Origin: G965202915 sp965205955
GTDB taxonomy: Bacteria; Pseudomonadota; Gammaproteobacteria; Eutrophobiales; Eutrophobiaceae
Direction: 5' to 3'
DNA: 64,000 nucleotides
NCBI GenBank assembly: GCA_965205955.1
Contig: OZ242192.1
Location: 2,480,001 to 2,544,000 of the forward strand
In this document: piece by piece, positions 33,735-43,066 of the stretch
Position numbering within the stretch: the first letter of the stretch is position 1
Layout of the letters: each line of letters starts with the position of its first letter
The notes under the pieces: model-generated
Told to the model about the DNA's origin: nothing
The model's input: the letters and a program-made list of their open reading frames with translations, nothing else
Databases searched by the model: none
Translations under genes and position numbers: made by a program

Positions 33735-36700
33735 ACGGCCTTGAAATCGATCCGGAATAACAGGCTGTAAAGGACGGGCACCAGCAGCAGGGTCAGCAGG
33801 GTAGCGAAGGCTAAACCGAATATAATGGAGATGGCCATTGGTTTGAACATCGCAGTGCCTCCCCACCACAGCGGCAGCAGGCCGAATATGGTCGTTGCCG
33901 CCGTCAATAGAATCGGCCGCAAGCGTTGCTGGCAGGCGGCAATGACGGCATCGGCCGGCGCCTTGCCAAGCTGCTCTATTTCTATTTTGACGCGGTCGAG
34001 CAGCACTATCGCATTGTTGATGATGATGCCGGACAGGGAAATGATGCCAAGTATGGTGAAAAACCCGAATGATGATTTCGCAATCAACAGGCCGTAGGCA
34101 ACGCCGATCAGGCCGAGAGGAATGGTGGCAAGGATTATAACAGACCGTCTTATCGAGTTGAATTGCACAACCAGTAGCAGCAGGATGATCATACCTGCGA
34201 TCGGAAGTTTGGCTGCGATCGCGGCATTGGCCTTTTCCGTCTCTTCGGCCTCCCCACCTTCTGCATAATGATAGTCCCGCGGCCAGGATTGTTGCGCTTG
34301 ATCCAGCCAGGGTAACAGTGCTCGATTGACTTCGGCAGCCGTCGTGCCGGGCTGCAACTGCGCCTGCAGTGTCATTGTTTTGTCGCGATCTCTGCGTTCA
34401 ATCCGGCCAGGCTCGAATACCAGACGCACGTCGGCAACCTGTTTAAGAGGAACGGATCTGCCGCTCAATTGGGAATAGACACCGGTGCCATCCAGCTTGC
34501 CGATATCCTGCCGGTCGGCGATGATAGAGCGTAGCGTGATCGGGATCAGTTTGCCGCCTTCGCGATATTCGGTCATATCGATGCCGGCCAGGCTCGCCTT
34601 CAGAGAATAGGCCACATCCTCGCTTGTGACCCCGGCGCGCCTGGCCCGCTCCTGATCGACCTCGACCAGCAGCTTCTTGGTGCGCTTGCCCCAGGTATTT
34701 TTCACCGCAGTGATCAGTGGTTCTTGATACAGGCGAGTCTCTACTTGATCGGCGATTTTATACAACTGGTCAAATTCGGGGCCGGACAGGCGGATCTGCA
34801 CGGGATAGCCGACAGGCGGGCCATTCTCCAAACGGCTCAGCCGTACGCGGAGATCGGGATGATGCCTCCGGACATACTGCTCAATGCCCCGGATAACGAC
34901 CTCGACGTCGCCGCCGTCTATGGTATTGGCGATCAAAAACGAGTTCGCCGGATTCGGCCAGGGCGGATTGAGGCCAAGCTCGAACCGTGGGCCACCAGCC
35001 CCGATAAAGGTCATCCAGTTCTTTACCCGGGGGGCTTCGGAATCGATAAAGTTGCGTTGGATATATCGATCGATATCGCTCATTATCCCCCGGCTGGATT
35101 CGATGGATGTGCCCAGCGGCATTTCAAAGGTGCCATTGAGCACGGGATCTTCCGACGGCGCTATGAATATCTTCGGCACGTAGTCAAGCGCATAGATTGC
35201 GGAAATGAATAGACCGATCGTCAATAGACTGAACAGGACCTTATTCCGCAGCGCCTTCAGCAGCATGGATGCATAAACGCGATAACCCCAGCCGTTGAAT
35301 TGGGGCGCATCCTGATGATTTGTGCGCTTTCTGCATACGGCGCGAGACGCCAGTATCGGGATGAAGGTCATCGACAACAGCCATGAGATGAGCAATGTGA
35401 TGGTCACGACATAAAAGATATCGGCGGTATATTCACCCACGGTCGACTCTGCCAGCGCAATGGGCATAAAGGCGGCGGCAGTGGTCAGCGAGGAGATGAG
35501 CAGCGGCAGAAATAATTCGCGCCCGGATTCGGTCGCGGCTTCAATGGCCGACAGCCCCTGCTCGTATTTCACCATCACCGACTCGACCATGACGATTCCA
35601 TTATCCACCAGTAAACCCAGCGAGATGATCAGCGCCGCCAGCGAGATCTGATTGATTGTGATACCAAATACCTGCATCACGTATAAGGCGATGATTATTG
35701 CGGCCGGGATCAGGCTGGCGACAACGGCGCCGATTGTGAGACCCAGCATGATAACCATGAGTACCGATACAATCCCGACCGCCTGCAACAGGTTTGTGAT
35801 AAAACTATCGACATTCTGCTCTACCAGTTCGGCCTGAAACCATATTTTTTCCAACTCCAGCCCCCAGGGGTATTGGGCCCGGATGTCGGGAATGATCCGG
35901 TTGAGTTGCTCGCCAAGTTTGAGTATATCGCCGCCTTCGCGCATGGAAATGGCAATGACCAAAGCAGGCCGCCCGTTGACGTGCGCGACGCTACGGGGCG
36001 GATCGGAATAGGCGCGGTATATATTGGCAATGTCACGGAGATGGACTACGCCGCCGTTCGGGATCTGAATGACGGTGTTGCGCAAATCGTCTATGGATTC
36101 GAAATTGCCGGTGGGCTCGAGTGCGATGCGCTCTCTGCCGGTAAGAATGTCGCCGCCGGAAGACAGTATATTCGCCGAGTTCAATACGCCTGTAAGCTGC
36201 TGCGGTGAAACACCCAGTTCGGCAAGCCGGGCATTATTGTACTCGACATAAATGGCCTCCTGCTGGGAACCATGTATCTCAACCTTGGCAACATCGGGAA
36301 TTTTCAGCAGGCGATCGCGGATTTCATCGGCGGCGTCTTTCAACTCCACATAACTGTAGCCGTCGCCGGTCAGGGTATAAACACTGCCGAATACATCGGA
36401 AAATTCATCATCTACAAAGGGGCCGTCTATGCCGGCGGGCAGATCCGGTGTGATGTCTTTGACCTTGCGCCTCAGGTCATCGAAAATGGGGCGCATGTCG
36501 CGGTAGGATTGGAGGAAATTAACACTGATAATGGATATGCCTTGACGGGATTCACTGGCAATGAAATCGACCTCCGGCATCTCCTGGATTTTCTTTTCGA
36601 GCTTGTCGGTTACCAGCAGCTCGATCCGTTCGGGACTGACGCCGGGCAGTCTGGTGGTGATGACGGCCACCCGCACAATGAAACCCGGATCATTGGCCTT

Positions 36701-36823
36701 TGGCAATTCGATATAGGCCGCCAGACCGCTGACGATCAGCACGCCAACCAGAACGAAGGCTACGCGATCAAACCGGAATGCAAGCTGAGTAAGGCTAATG
36801 TAAACGCCCCCCTGCCGGGGCAT
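33731..36823 (-). CDS. RND efflux pump permease
   Basis: About 1030 residues of an inner-membrane RND transporter of the HAE/AcrB-like superfamily. The first helix is VAFVLVGVLIVSGLAAYI; two large periplasmic domains and the TM4 motif GLLVDNGIVMVES and late GIIINNAIVLLDR are visible. It pumps substrate to the outer-membrane channel through the fusion lipoprotein. The start is uncertain: the normal beginning (M-LxxLAFRFDR) is present as ISLTQLAFRFDR but its start codon is lost to a rearrangement. The ATG at 36823 or a TTG at 36841 would add foreign residues. A stray copy of its codons 130-185 lies just upstream, and an NYN gene separates it from its operon partners. Confidence 0.9.
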   Translation of the reverse strand: MPRQGGVYISLTQLAFRFDRVAFVLVGVLIVSGLAAYIELPKANDPGFIVRVAVITTRLPGVSPERIELLVTDKLEKKIQEMPEVDFIASESRQGISIISVNFLQSYRDMRPIFDDLRRKVKDITPDLPAGIDGPFVDDEFSDVFGSVYTLTGDGYSYVELKDAADEIRDRLLKIPDVAKVEIHGSQQEAIYVEYNNARLAELGVSPQQLTGVLNSANILSSGGDILTGRERIALEPTGNFESIDDLRNTVIQIPNGGVVHLRDIANIYRAYSDPPRSVAHVNGRPALVIAISMREGGDILKLGEQLNRIIPDIRAQYPWGLELEKIWFQAELVEQNVDSFITNLLQAVGIVSVLMVIMLGLTIGAVVASLIPAAIIIALYVMQVFGITINQISLAALIISLGLLVDNGIVMVESVMVKYEQGLSAIEAATESGRELFLPLLISSLTTAAAFMPIALAESTVGEYTADIFYVVTITLLISWLLSMTFIPILASRAVCRKRTNHQDAPQFNGWGYRVYASMLLKALRNKVLFSLLTIGLFISAIYALDYVPKIFIAPSEDPVLNGTFEMPLGTSIESSRGIMSDIDRYIQRNFIDSEAPRVKNWMTFIGAGGPRFELGLNPPWPNPANSFLIANTIDGGDVEVVIRGIEQYVRRHHPDLRVRLSRLENGPPVGYPVQIRLSGPEFDQLYKIADQVETRLYQEPLITAVKNTWGKRTKKLLVEVDQERARRAGVTSEDVAYSLKASLAGIDMTEYREGGKLIPITLRSIIADRQDIGKLDGTGVYSQLSGRSVPLKQVADVRLVFEPGRIERRDRDKTMTLQAQLQPGTTAAEVNRALLPWLDQAQQSWPRDYHYAEGGEAEETEKANAAIAAKLPIAGMIILLLLVVQFNSIRRSVIILATIPLGLIGVAYGLLIAKSSFGFFTILGIISLSGIIINNAIVLLDRVKIEIEQLGKAPADAVIAACQQRLRPILLTAATTIFGLLPLWWGGTAMFKPMAISIIFGLAFATLLTLLLVPVLYSLLFRIDFKAV

Positions 36824-36827
36824 ATAT

Positions 36828-36968
36828 CCCGACTTTGGCAACGCCGGAAATTTTCAGCGGACGATCGTGAATTTCACCGGCGGAGTCTTTCAACCCCACA
36901 TAACTGCAGCCGTTCCCGCTCAAGGTATAAATACTGCCAAATATATCTTCATACCCGGCCTCATAGAC
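36828..36968 (-). pseudogene. Internal fragment of a second RND pump gene
   Basis: The minus strand reads DIFGSIYTLSGNGCSYVGLK, DSAGEIHDRPLKISGVAKVGI. This matches DVFGSVYTLTGDGYSYVELK, DAADEIRDRLLKIPDVAKVEI of the intact pump (codons about 145-190) at roughly two thirds identity. At DNA level 36832-36963 resembles 36281-36412. The divergence is too great for a fresh duplication, so it is probably what is left of a paralogous tandem pump gene. Confidence 0.7.
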
Positions 36969-37246
36969 CAGACTTAATTTCTTCCATGCCAAAAATCTTT
37001 GCCCATATCCCAGGCTTTTTTTCTTCCCAAACCTGTTTTAAACATTTTTAAGAAATCTATCGTGAAAATATAATACTTTTTCAATCTGGCCCTGCCTGCC
37101 GAGTATGTCAACAAATACAAACCATATAAAAGAAAAATGTGCAAATGTATCCATTTTGTTCTTAAATGTAGCACATATAGAGGAAATTAACATGCTGCAT
37201 TATCTTTTGGGGGTTGATGATTTTTACAAAGTTATTAAGGAGAACA

Positions 37247-38554
37247 ATGACGGAAAATACCATCAGAAAAAGTGCCATTTTTGTTGACTTCGACAATGCT
37301 TTTCTGTCGCTAAGGGGAGGGCTAGGATCGACATCTCATGAGGCAACTATCTTTGCGGAAAATCCACTCTACTGGATGGATTGGCTGGCCCGTTTCGATC
37401 AGGAGCAAAACGACGAGATACAGCGTCGATTCTTGGTCCGGAGGTGCTACCTCAACCCGAAATCGTTTGGCATGTATCGGGCCAATTTTGTAACGGCAGG
37501 ATTTGATATAGTGGATTGCCCATCACTCACCGCTGCCGGAAAAAACTCGGCAGATATTCGTATCGTGCTGGATGTAATGGGATTCATTGATGATGATCGG
37601 TGCCCCGTTGAAGAGGTCTTTGTAATGTCCGCTGACACCGATTTTGCCCCTCTGCTTATCAAATTGAGACAACGAGACTTGCAAACGGTGGTCGTGGCAA
37701 CTGGACAAACGACCCCGGTCTACCGGAACTCCTGTGACCTATTAATTGATGTGGATGATTTCATTGAAAACGCATTGCAGGCCGCTGAAAAATTAGACGA
37801 GGAGAAAGAGACCGTATCCGGTATCCAAACCATTGACGAACAAAAAGACTCAAGAATCAAGCCGATAATTAAGGAATGCAGAGAATATATTATCTCACTC
37901 GCCACTGATAAACCAATTTATCTAGCGAATCTGGCCAAAAAAGTAAAGGAACAATTTCCTGACATCGCTGAGTCTCGCTGGTCAGACTTCGGCTCGTTTA
38001 TGGAAATGCTGGAAAGCATGGACCTCTCGCCGCTTGAGATAGAAAATAGGTACCAAGGGGGGATTTTATACGATCCCCAAAAACACGATATAAAGCAGTT
38101 TAGCCACCATATTCTGTCGGAATCACAGTCAGGAGAATTCAAGAAAAACCACCCCGACATTGCACCGTTAGCAGAAAAGACCTCCGGAATCTCCGGAATA
38201 CCCTGCTTGACTCCGGAACACTATCACGTGGTGTTTAAGGTAATATCAAAGATATTCAATGAAGAGGGCTATCAAGGGGGAGCATCAGCATCTAAAATTC
38301 GGGCTAGTCTTGTGGAAGAATATGTGCCGATTAACAGAAAGGAAGTCAATTTTATCTTGCGCTGCATTTGGTTCACAGGGTATCGTTTTACGAAGGGCGA
38401 GGAAAAACCTGAAATATTAGCTGAAAAATTCTTTGAAAACTTCCTTGCTCTATGTGGACGATCGCAATACTACCCTGAGAGAAACGAGACAGACTTATTA
38501 AAACGCTGGCTCGTCGGTAATACCTCAAACACATACAACGAATCAAGCTCATAG
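37247..38554 (+). CDS. NYN-domain RNase with LOTUS-like domain
   Basis: A 435-residue protein. Residues about 8-180 form a NYN/PIN-like nuclease domain with acidic residues D14 and D16 (AIFVDFDNAF), D in NSADIRIVLD and D in MSADTDFAPLL. A LOTUS/OST-HTH domain follows at about 205-275 (IIKECREYIISLATDKPIYLANLAKKVKEQFPDI). The C-terminal 150 residues are unrecognised but contain a second winged-helix-like stretch. NYN-LOTUS proteins are predicted RNA-binding endoribonucleases. AAGGAG stands 4 bp before the ATG. The gene is AT-richer than its neighbours, points opposite to the surrounding operon and separates its second and third genes: an insertion. Confidence 0.85.
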   Translation: MTENTIRKSAIFVDFDNAFLSLRGGLGSTSHEATIFAENPLYWMDWLARFDQEQNDEIQRRFLVRRCYLNPKSFGMYRANFVTAGFDIVDCPSLTAAGKNSADIRIVLDVMGFIDDDRCPVEEVFVMSADTDFAPLLIKLRQRDLQTVVVATGQTTPVYRNSCDLLIDVDDFIENALQAAEKLDEEKETVSGIQTIDEQKDSRIKPIIKECREYIISLATDKPIYLANLAKKVKEQFPDIAESRWSDFGSFMEMLESMDLSPLEIENRYQGGILYDPQKHDIKQFSHHILSESQSGEFKKNHPDIAPLAEKTSGISGIPCLTPEHYHVVFKVISKIFNEEGYQGGASASKIRASLVEEYVPINRKEVNFILRCIWFTGYRFTKGEEKPEILAEKFFENFLALCGRSQYYPERNETDLLKRWLVGNTSNTYNESSS

Positions 38555-38556
38555 AT

Positions 38557-38583
38557 CCGGAATGCAGGCTGGTTAAGGCGCAT
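38557..38583 (-). pseudogene. Original start of an RND pump gene, cut off
   Basis: Ten bases after the fusion-protein stop the minus strand reads ATG CGC CTT AAC CAG CCT GCA TTC CGG (MRLNQPAFR), like the start of RND pumps (LTQLAFRFD in the intact gene here). After CGG the sequence changes to that of the NYN insertion. This marks the left-over N-terminus of the disrupted pump gene. Confidence 0.55.
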
Positions 38584-38593
38584 GCTTAGCTGT

Positions 38594-39682
38594 TTATTCG
38601 ATGCTGACGCGCAGGCCGTCGCGCACGACATTGACCCCGGCTGTGACTACTCTGTCACCTTCATTCACCCCTTCGACAATTTCGAGGCCGGCGGCGGTAA
38701 GCTCCCCGGTGGTGACGGGTCGGCGGTGAATGATGCCAACGCCTTTTTCATCGCCTGGGCCGACTGTGTAAACGTAGCGCCCCGACAGGTCTTCGCCGAC
38801 TGCGGCGGCGGGCACGATAAAGCGCCATTCGCCCGCGCCGGTATCCAATGCAAAGGAAACCTGTGCGGCCAGCCCGGAGCGGAAACCAGCCGGAGCCTCG
38901 ACAAGTGCAACGGTCACGGGATAGGTCGATCCGGCGATGGCGGCGATCCCTACCTCGGTTACCTTGGCGTTGAAGGTTTTGCCCGGTATCGCGCTAAAGC
39001 TCACTTCTGCGTCCATATCTCTCCGGATCAAGGCAATCATGCTTTCAGGAATGGCTATTTCCACCTCGGATTGGTCGCCGCAGGTTACCAGCACGATCTT
39101 CTGGCCCGGACTTACATTTTCATTCACCTCTGCAAGAATGTCGGCAACACTGCACGGTTCGAAGGCCTCCAGTCTTGTGTAGGCGATATTCAGACGCGCA
39201 AGTTCCACGGCCCTTCTTGCCGAGTTTGCCTGCGCCTCACCGGATTCTGCGGTGGCACGAGCGGAGTCGAGTTCGTTTTTGGAGACATTATTGTTTTCAT
39301 ACAGGCCCTTTACCCGCTCGAAATTCGCCCGCGCATTTCTCAGTGCCGCCTCGGCCTGCGACAGGCTGGCCAGCGCCTGCTCCGTCTCCAACTGATATTT
39401 GGCCGGATCCAACTCGGCGATCAACTGCTCCGGGCGCAATCGATCACCGATTTTCACCGGTATGGATCGGATTGTGCCGGCCACCCTGAAACTCAGGTTC
39501 GACTCGCGCCCGGCCTTTGCCAGCCCGGAAAAGGTGCGCGCATTGGCCGACGGCAGCACGGCAACAGTTTGATACCGCACGGGCCGCAACGCGGTTTCGG
39601 TCGCGCCCGTCTGTTCATTCGCCGGTTCACAGGAACTCAGCAGCAAAAGCGCGGCGGGATAAAACAGGGATGAGCGATGCAT
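38594..39682 (-). CDS. RND membrane fusion lipoprotein
   Basis: A 362-residue periplasmic adaptor. From the ATG at 39682 it has a lipoprotein signal (MHRSSLFYPAALLLLSSCEP; lipid on Cys in LLSSC). It then has the barrel-sandwich half (VAGTIRSIPVKIGDRLRPEQLIAELDP), a helical hairpin (about 95-170), and beta-barrel and membrane-proximal parts ending DGLRVSIE. It links the inner-membrane pump to the outer channel. GGAG lies 10 bp before the start. The frame is open upstream to 39757 but overlaps the channel gene and lacks a signal. Confidence 0.93.
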   Translation of the reverse strand: MHRSSLFYPAALLLLSSCEPANEQTGATETALRPVRYQTVAVLPSANARTFSGLAKAGRESNLSFRVAGTIRSIPVKIGDRLRPEQLIAELDPAKYQLETEQALASLSQAEAALRNARANFERVKGLYENNNVSKNELDSARATAESGEAQANSARRAVELARLNIAYTRLEAFEPCSVADILAEVNENVSPGQKIVLVTCGDQSEVEIAIPESMIALIRRDMDAEVSFSAIPGKTFNAKVTEVGIAAIAGSTYPVTVALVEAPAGFRSGLAAQVSFALDTGAGEWRFIVPAAAVGEDLSGRYVYTVGPGDEKGVGIIHRRPVTTGELTAAGLEIVEGVNEGDRVVTAGVNVVRDGLRVSIE

Positions 39683-39707
39683 AGTGTATAGTCTCCGAAA
39701 TAATTGT

Positions 39708-42050
39708 TTATCGGCGGGTCTTATAATACTCGTCCAAAACCCGGTACCATCTATCAAATCCGTCCGCGCTCAGCAGCAGGTCAAAGTCTGCAACGGCGCG
39801 CTGTATTTCTATCCAGTCAAGCATGAATTGATACTGCGCCTCTACTGCCGATAAATTCGCCGCCAGCGCAGCATCCTGGGCATCGATTAAATCGGTGATG
39901 GAGACAGCACCTTTCGAGTAGGCGTCGATCACCAATGCCAGGTTCCCGGCGGCGGCAGCGGCGGCATCTTCGGAGAGCCGGATCGCCGGATAGCTTCCGC
40001 CCGCCTGCTGCAATGCAGTCCTTATCCGCGCCTCCACCTGCTCCCTGATATTCTGCAATTGATAGCGGCTCTGTATCAAAGCATTATTTGCCCGCGCCAC
40101 CTCGGCCCTCCTGCCGCCGCCCGCATATAACGGCAATGACGCCTGTACGCCTAGCGACCATTCATCATCATGCAGATCGTTGCCGCGCCTCCCTCCCCGC
40201 TCGATATTGCCTCTGTACTGCGCATTCAGGGTTACATCGGGCAGATAATAGGTACGCTCGGCCGCCTGTAAGCGGCGCTGATTGGCGGCAATGATATGGT
40301 GGATCTGCTCCAACTCCGGCGCGTTGCGAATCGCGCGCCCTGCTTCAAACTCGGTAAAGACTGCAAAGCTGGCCGGATCGTCAAAAAAACGCTGAAAGCG
40401 TTCACTGTCAATATTGGTCAGCACCTCGGCAATGCCGGCATCCGATACGGCGATGACTTCGGCCAGCGGGAGGTGCAACTGCCGCTTTAATTCAGTCATC
40501 GCCTGATCACGGGCGGAGCGGGCGGAATAGAGACTGCGTCTATCGGTTGCCAGTTGGCTCTGCCAGCGCAGCACCTCGGCACGACCGGTCTGCCCGATCT
40601 TCAGGCGCGATTTGGCCAATTCGAGATTGGTTTCGGTGACATCCAGATTGGAGCGCCTTACCTTTGCGGCCGAATCGGCCAGCAATAATTGCAGATAGGC
40701 GGTTGCACTGGCGCTGATTACATCCAGGGTGTTTGCGCGCAACGCGGCATTTTCCATTTGCTCCAGCAGTCTGGCTACTCGATAGCCGGAGCTGGCGCTT
40801 TCAGAATAGATAAGCTGGCTTGCGCTCAGATCTGCATCGGATGATCGCTGCGCCTGAGCTACGCTGGCGCGCTCGGGATCGATCTGCGTCACGCCCGCGC
40901 TGAAATTCAACTGAGGCAACAGCGGAGCGCGGGCATTGTTTACCTCTGCTTTGGCCAGCGCCAAATCCAGCTTGTCGATTTGCAGGGAAAGGTTTTTCTC
41001 CAGCGCCTGTTTTATCGCATCCACGATGCTGACAGGGGGGCGTTCATCGCTTTCTTCTTCATAGAGCAGATCGGCTGCTTCGAGGAATTGCCATTTGGGA
41101 GAAAAACCGATTGCCCGGGCAGTGCGCATATTGATTGCCAGTTTCTGCGGCTGTTCGAGTTCAACTTTCAAGCCGGCCGCATCGGCTCCAAGCAGTATGC
41201 TCTGCACATACAGGGCAATGCGCCGGGCATAGCGGGTAGTGTCTATATCGCGTCCGCTCAATGTTGCCAGCAAACCCATTTCCAGCTCATCCCCGCCCAG
41301 CAATGAGAAACCGGGCAGCCTGCGCTTGATTAAATCCCGGGCAAGTTCTTCCAACTCGGTTTTGCTGAAGCGCAGCAGCGGCGGCACATATACCGCTTCA
41401 ACTTCGTCCGGCAGGCCCGCCAGACCATCCACAAGACTGTCGGCAACGGGAATAAAGGTTAATTCAAAGCCAAGCTCCCGCTGAATGCTGTGCGTGACAC
41501 CCTTGAGCTGCGGCAGGGCGTCGAGAAAAAGTGGGTCGACTATGATTGCCAGATGCCGGAACGGGAGTAGCTGGTGAAATTGCCGTAGATCCTGCGCCAC
41601 GGTTCGGTTATCGCTTATATAGACATAGTTATGCCTGCCGCTCACCCCATTCCGGTAGGGCAATTCCTGTAAAATACGATCTACGATAACCGGGGCGATA
41701 ACGGGTTTGCTCAGAGATTCAAATTGCGCGGCCTGATGAGAGCTCAATAAACCGTTGGCAATGATCAGATCGACTTCAGGATCATCCAGCAATTGCTGCA
41801 ACACCTCCTTTATCCTGTCCACCTTCCAGTTGCCGTGGAGCATTTTATCTTGCGGAAATACAATATCGAATTCGCCGGAAATTAAATTTTTGATCTCCTT
41901 TTTAATCTGAGCGGAACGCAGTACTTCACGCTTGACCGGTCCATCCAGCACAATCGCAATCCGAACCGTTTGCGCCGAATGTGCGAGTGATATATACAGT
42001 ACTGATATTGCCGCAAACAATATCGTGTTTTTCAGTACGCTTGTTCTCAC
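39708..42050 (-). CDS. Fusion of periplasmic-binding domain and TolC-type channel
   Basis: A 780-residue protein starting at GTG with a signal peptide (FAAISVLYISLAHSA). Residues about 28-330 look like an ABC-type periplasmic-binding domain (TVRIAIVLDGPVKREV, DLIIANGLLSSHQAAQF, KPVIAPVIVD, GFSLLGGDELEMGLLATLSG), close to PF04392. Residues about 345-780 are an outer-membrane factor with the repeated TolC helices (SIVDAIKQALEKNLSLQ, LPQLNFSAGV, LPLYAGGGRRAEVARA). A TolC channel normally starts right after the signal; a sensor-like N-terminal domain of 300 residues is unusual. It is the first gene of the efflux operon. Confidence 0.85.
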   Translation of the reverse strand: MRTSVLKNTILFAAISVLYISLAHSAQTVRIAIVLDGPVKREVLRSAQIKKEIKNLISGEFDIVFPQDKMLHGNWKVDRIKEVLQQLLDDPEVDLIIANGLLSSHQAAQFESLSKPVIAPVIVDRILQELPYRNGVSGRHNYVYISDNRTVAQDLRQFHQLLPFRHLAIIVDPLFLDALPQLKGVTHSIQRELGFELTFIPVADSLVDGLAGLPDEVEAVYVPPLLRFSKTELEELARDLIKRRLPGFSLLGGDELEMGLLATLSGRDIDTTRYARRIALYVQSILLGADAAGLKVELEQPQKLAINMRTARAIGFSPKWQFLEAADLLYEEESDERPPVSIVDAIKQALEKNLSLQIDKLDLALAKAEVNNARAPLLPQLNFSAGVTQIDPERASVAQAQRSSDADLSASQLIYSESASSGYRVARLLEQMENAALRANTLDVISASATAYLQLLLADSAAKVRRSNLDVTETNLELAKSRLKIGQTGRAEVLRWQSQLATDRRSLYSARSARDQAMTELKRQLHLPLAEVIAVSDAGIAEVLTNIDSERFQRFFDDPASFAVFTEFEAGRAIRNAPELEQIHHIIAANQRRLQAAERTYYLPDVTLNAQYRGNIERGGRRGNDLHDDEWSLGVQASLPLYAGGGRRAEVARANNALIQSRYQLQNIREQVEARIRTALQQAGGSYPAIRLSEDAAAAAAGNLALVIDAYSKGAVSITDLIDAQDAALAANLSAVEAQYQFMLDWIEIQRAVADFDLLLSADGFDRWYRVLDEYYKTRR

Positions 42051-42156
42051 TTATTACACGGCAACCGGGGCGGGAAATACCATGGCATTTTGCCGTCTTT
42101 GCCAATTACGGCATTGCTGGCCGCCGCAACAATCAAACTGATGCGCATTGCCCTAC

Positions 42157-42987
42157 CTATACCGCAATCGGGGCTTTAATGCCATCTTGAACATCAGGAA
42201 ATAAAGTGGGTTGTATCTCATCGGATTGAACATAATTACTTACTTTAATATCATCATAGGTGAAATTAAATATTTTCTTCCTTTTTTTGTTGAGAAATAG
42301 GATTGGCAACAAGCTAGGCGTGCGCGTGAGTTGTATGCGGGCTTGTTGCAAGTGATTCAGATATAAATGTGCGTCGCCCAATGTATGGATAAACTCGCCC
42401 GCTTTCAACCTGCACACCTGCGCCAGCATCTCCGTCAACAAGGCATAAGAGGCAATATTGAACGGCACGCCTAAAAAAATATCCGCCGAGCGTTGGTAAA
42501 GCTGGCAAGACAACCGCCCCTCCGCCACATAAAACTGAAACAGACAATGGCAAGGCGGCAAGGCCATATTATCAATGTCTTCAGGATTCCACGCCGTTAC
42601 AATATGGCTACGCGAATCAGGGTTTTGTTTGAGTTGCGCGACAAGCCTTGCAATCTGGTCTATTTGGCGCCCATCACACGCCTGCCAGCTACGCCATTGC
42701 TTGCCATAGACAGGACCTAAATCACCATTTTCATCCGCCCACTCATCCCAAATGGTTACCCCATTGTCATGCAAATATTTGATATTGGTGTCGCCTTTCA
42801 AAAACCACAATAATTCGTGGATAATTGACGGCACATGTAGTTTTTTTGTGGTCAGCAGCGGAAACCCATCGGCCAAATTAAACCTCATTTGGTAGCCAAA
42901 TATGCCTAGTGTGCCAGTGCCTGTACGGTCATTGCGCTCAACACCGTGCTGCAAAACATGCTCTAAAAGGGCGAGATATTGCTCCAA
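42157..42987 (-). CDS. thyA: Thymidylate synthase
   Basis: A 276-residue ThyA that methylates dUMP to dTMP with methylene-tetrahydrofolate, giving dihydrofolate for FolA. The nucleophile C146 lies in MALPPCHCLFQFYV; also RSADIFLGVPFNIASYALL, GDAHLYLNH and the C-terminal IKAPIAV. It is 12 residues longer than E. coli ThyA because of an insertion near YVQSDEIQPTLFPDVQDG. The gene is AT-richer than lgt. It follows lgt on the same strand after an 79-bp gap. Confidence 0.96.
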   Translation of the reverse strand: MEQYLALLEHVLQHGVERNDRTGTGTLGIFGYQMRFNLADGFPLLTTKKLHVPSIIHELLWFLKGDTNIKYLHDNGVTIWDEWADENGDLGPVYGKQWRSWQACDGRQIDQIARLVAQLKQNPDSRSHIVTAWNPEDIDNMALPPCHCLFQFYVAEGRLSCQLYQRSADIFLGVPFNIASYALLTEMLAQVCRLKAGEFIHTLGDAHLYLNHLQQARIQLTRTPSLLPILFLNKKRKKIFNFTYDDIKVSNYVQSDEIQPTLFPDVQDGIKAPIAV

Positions 42988-43066
42988 TTTATATTCCTTC
43001 CTTTTTCACCGAATCTTCTATTATAAGGCTATATTGAAGAGCAGGCCAACGGGGGTACGTCCGCCG

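Noticed and set aside
36272..37051. 259-codon plus-strand frame over the RND start
   Set aside because: It is antisense to the pump gene and its duplicated fragment; no domain.
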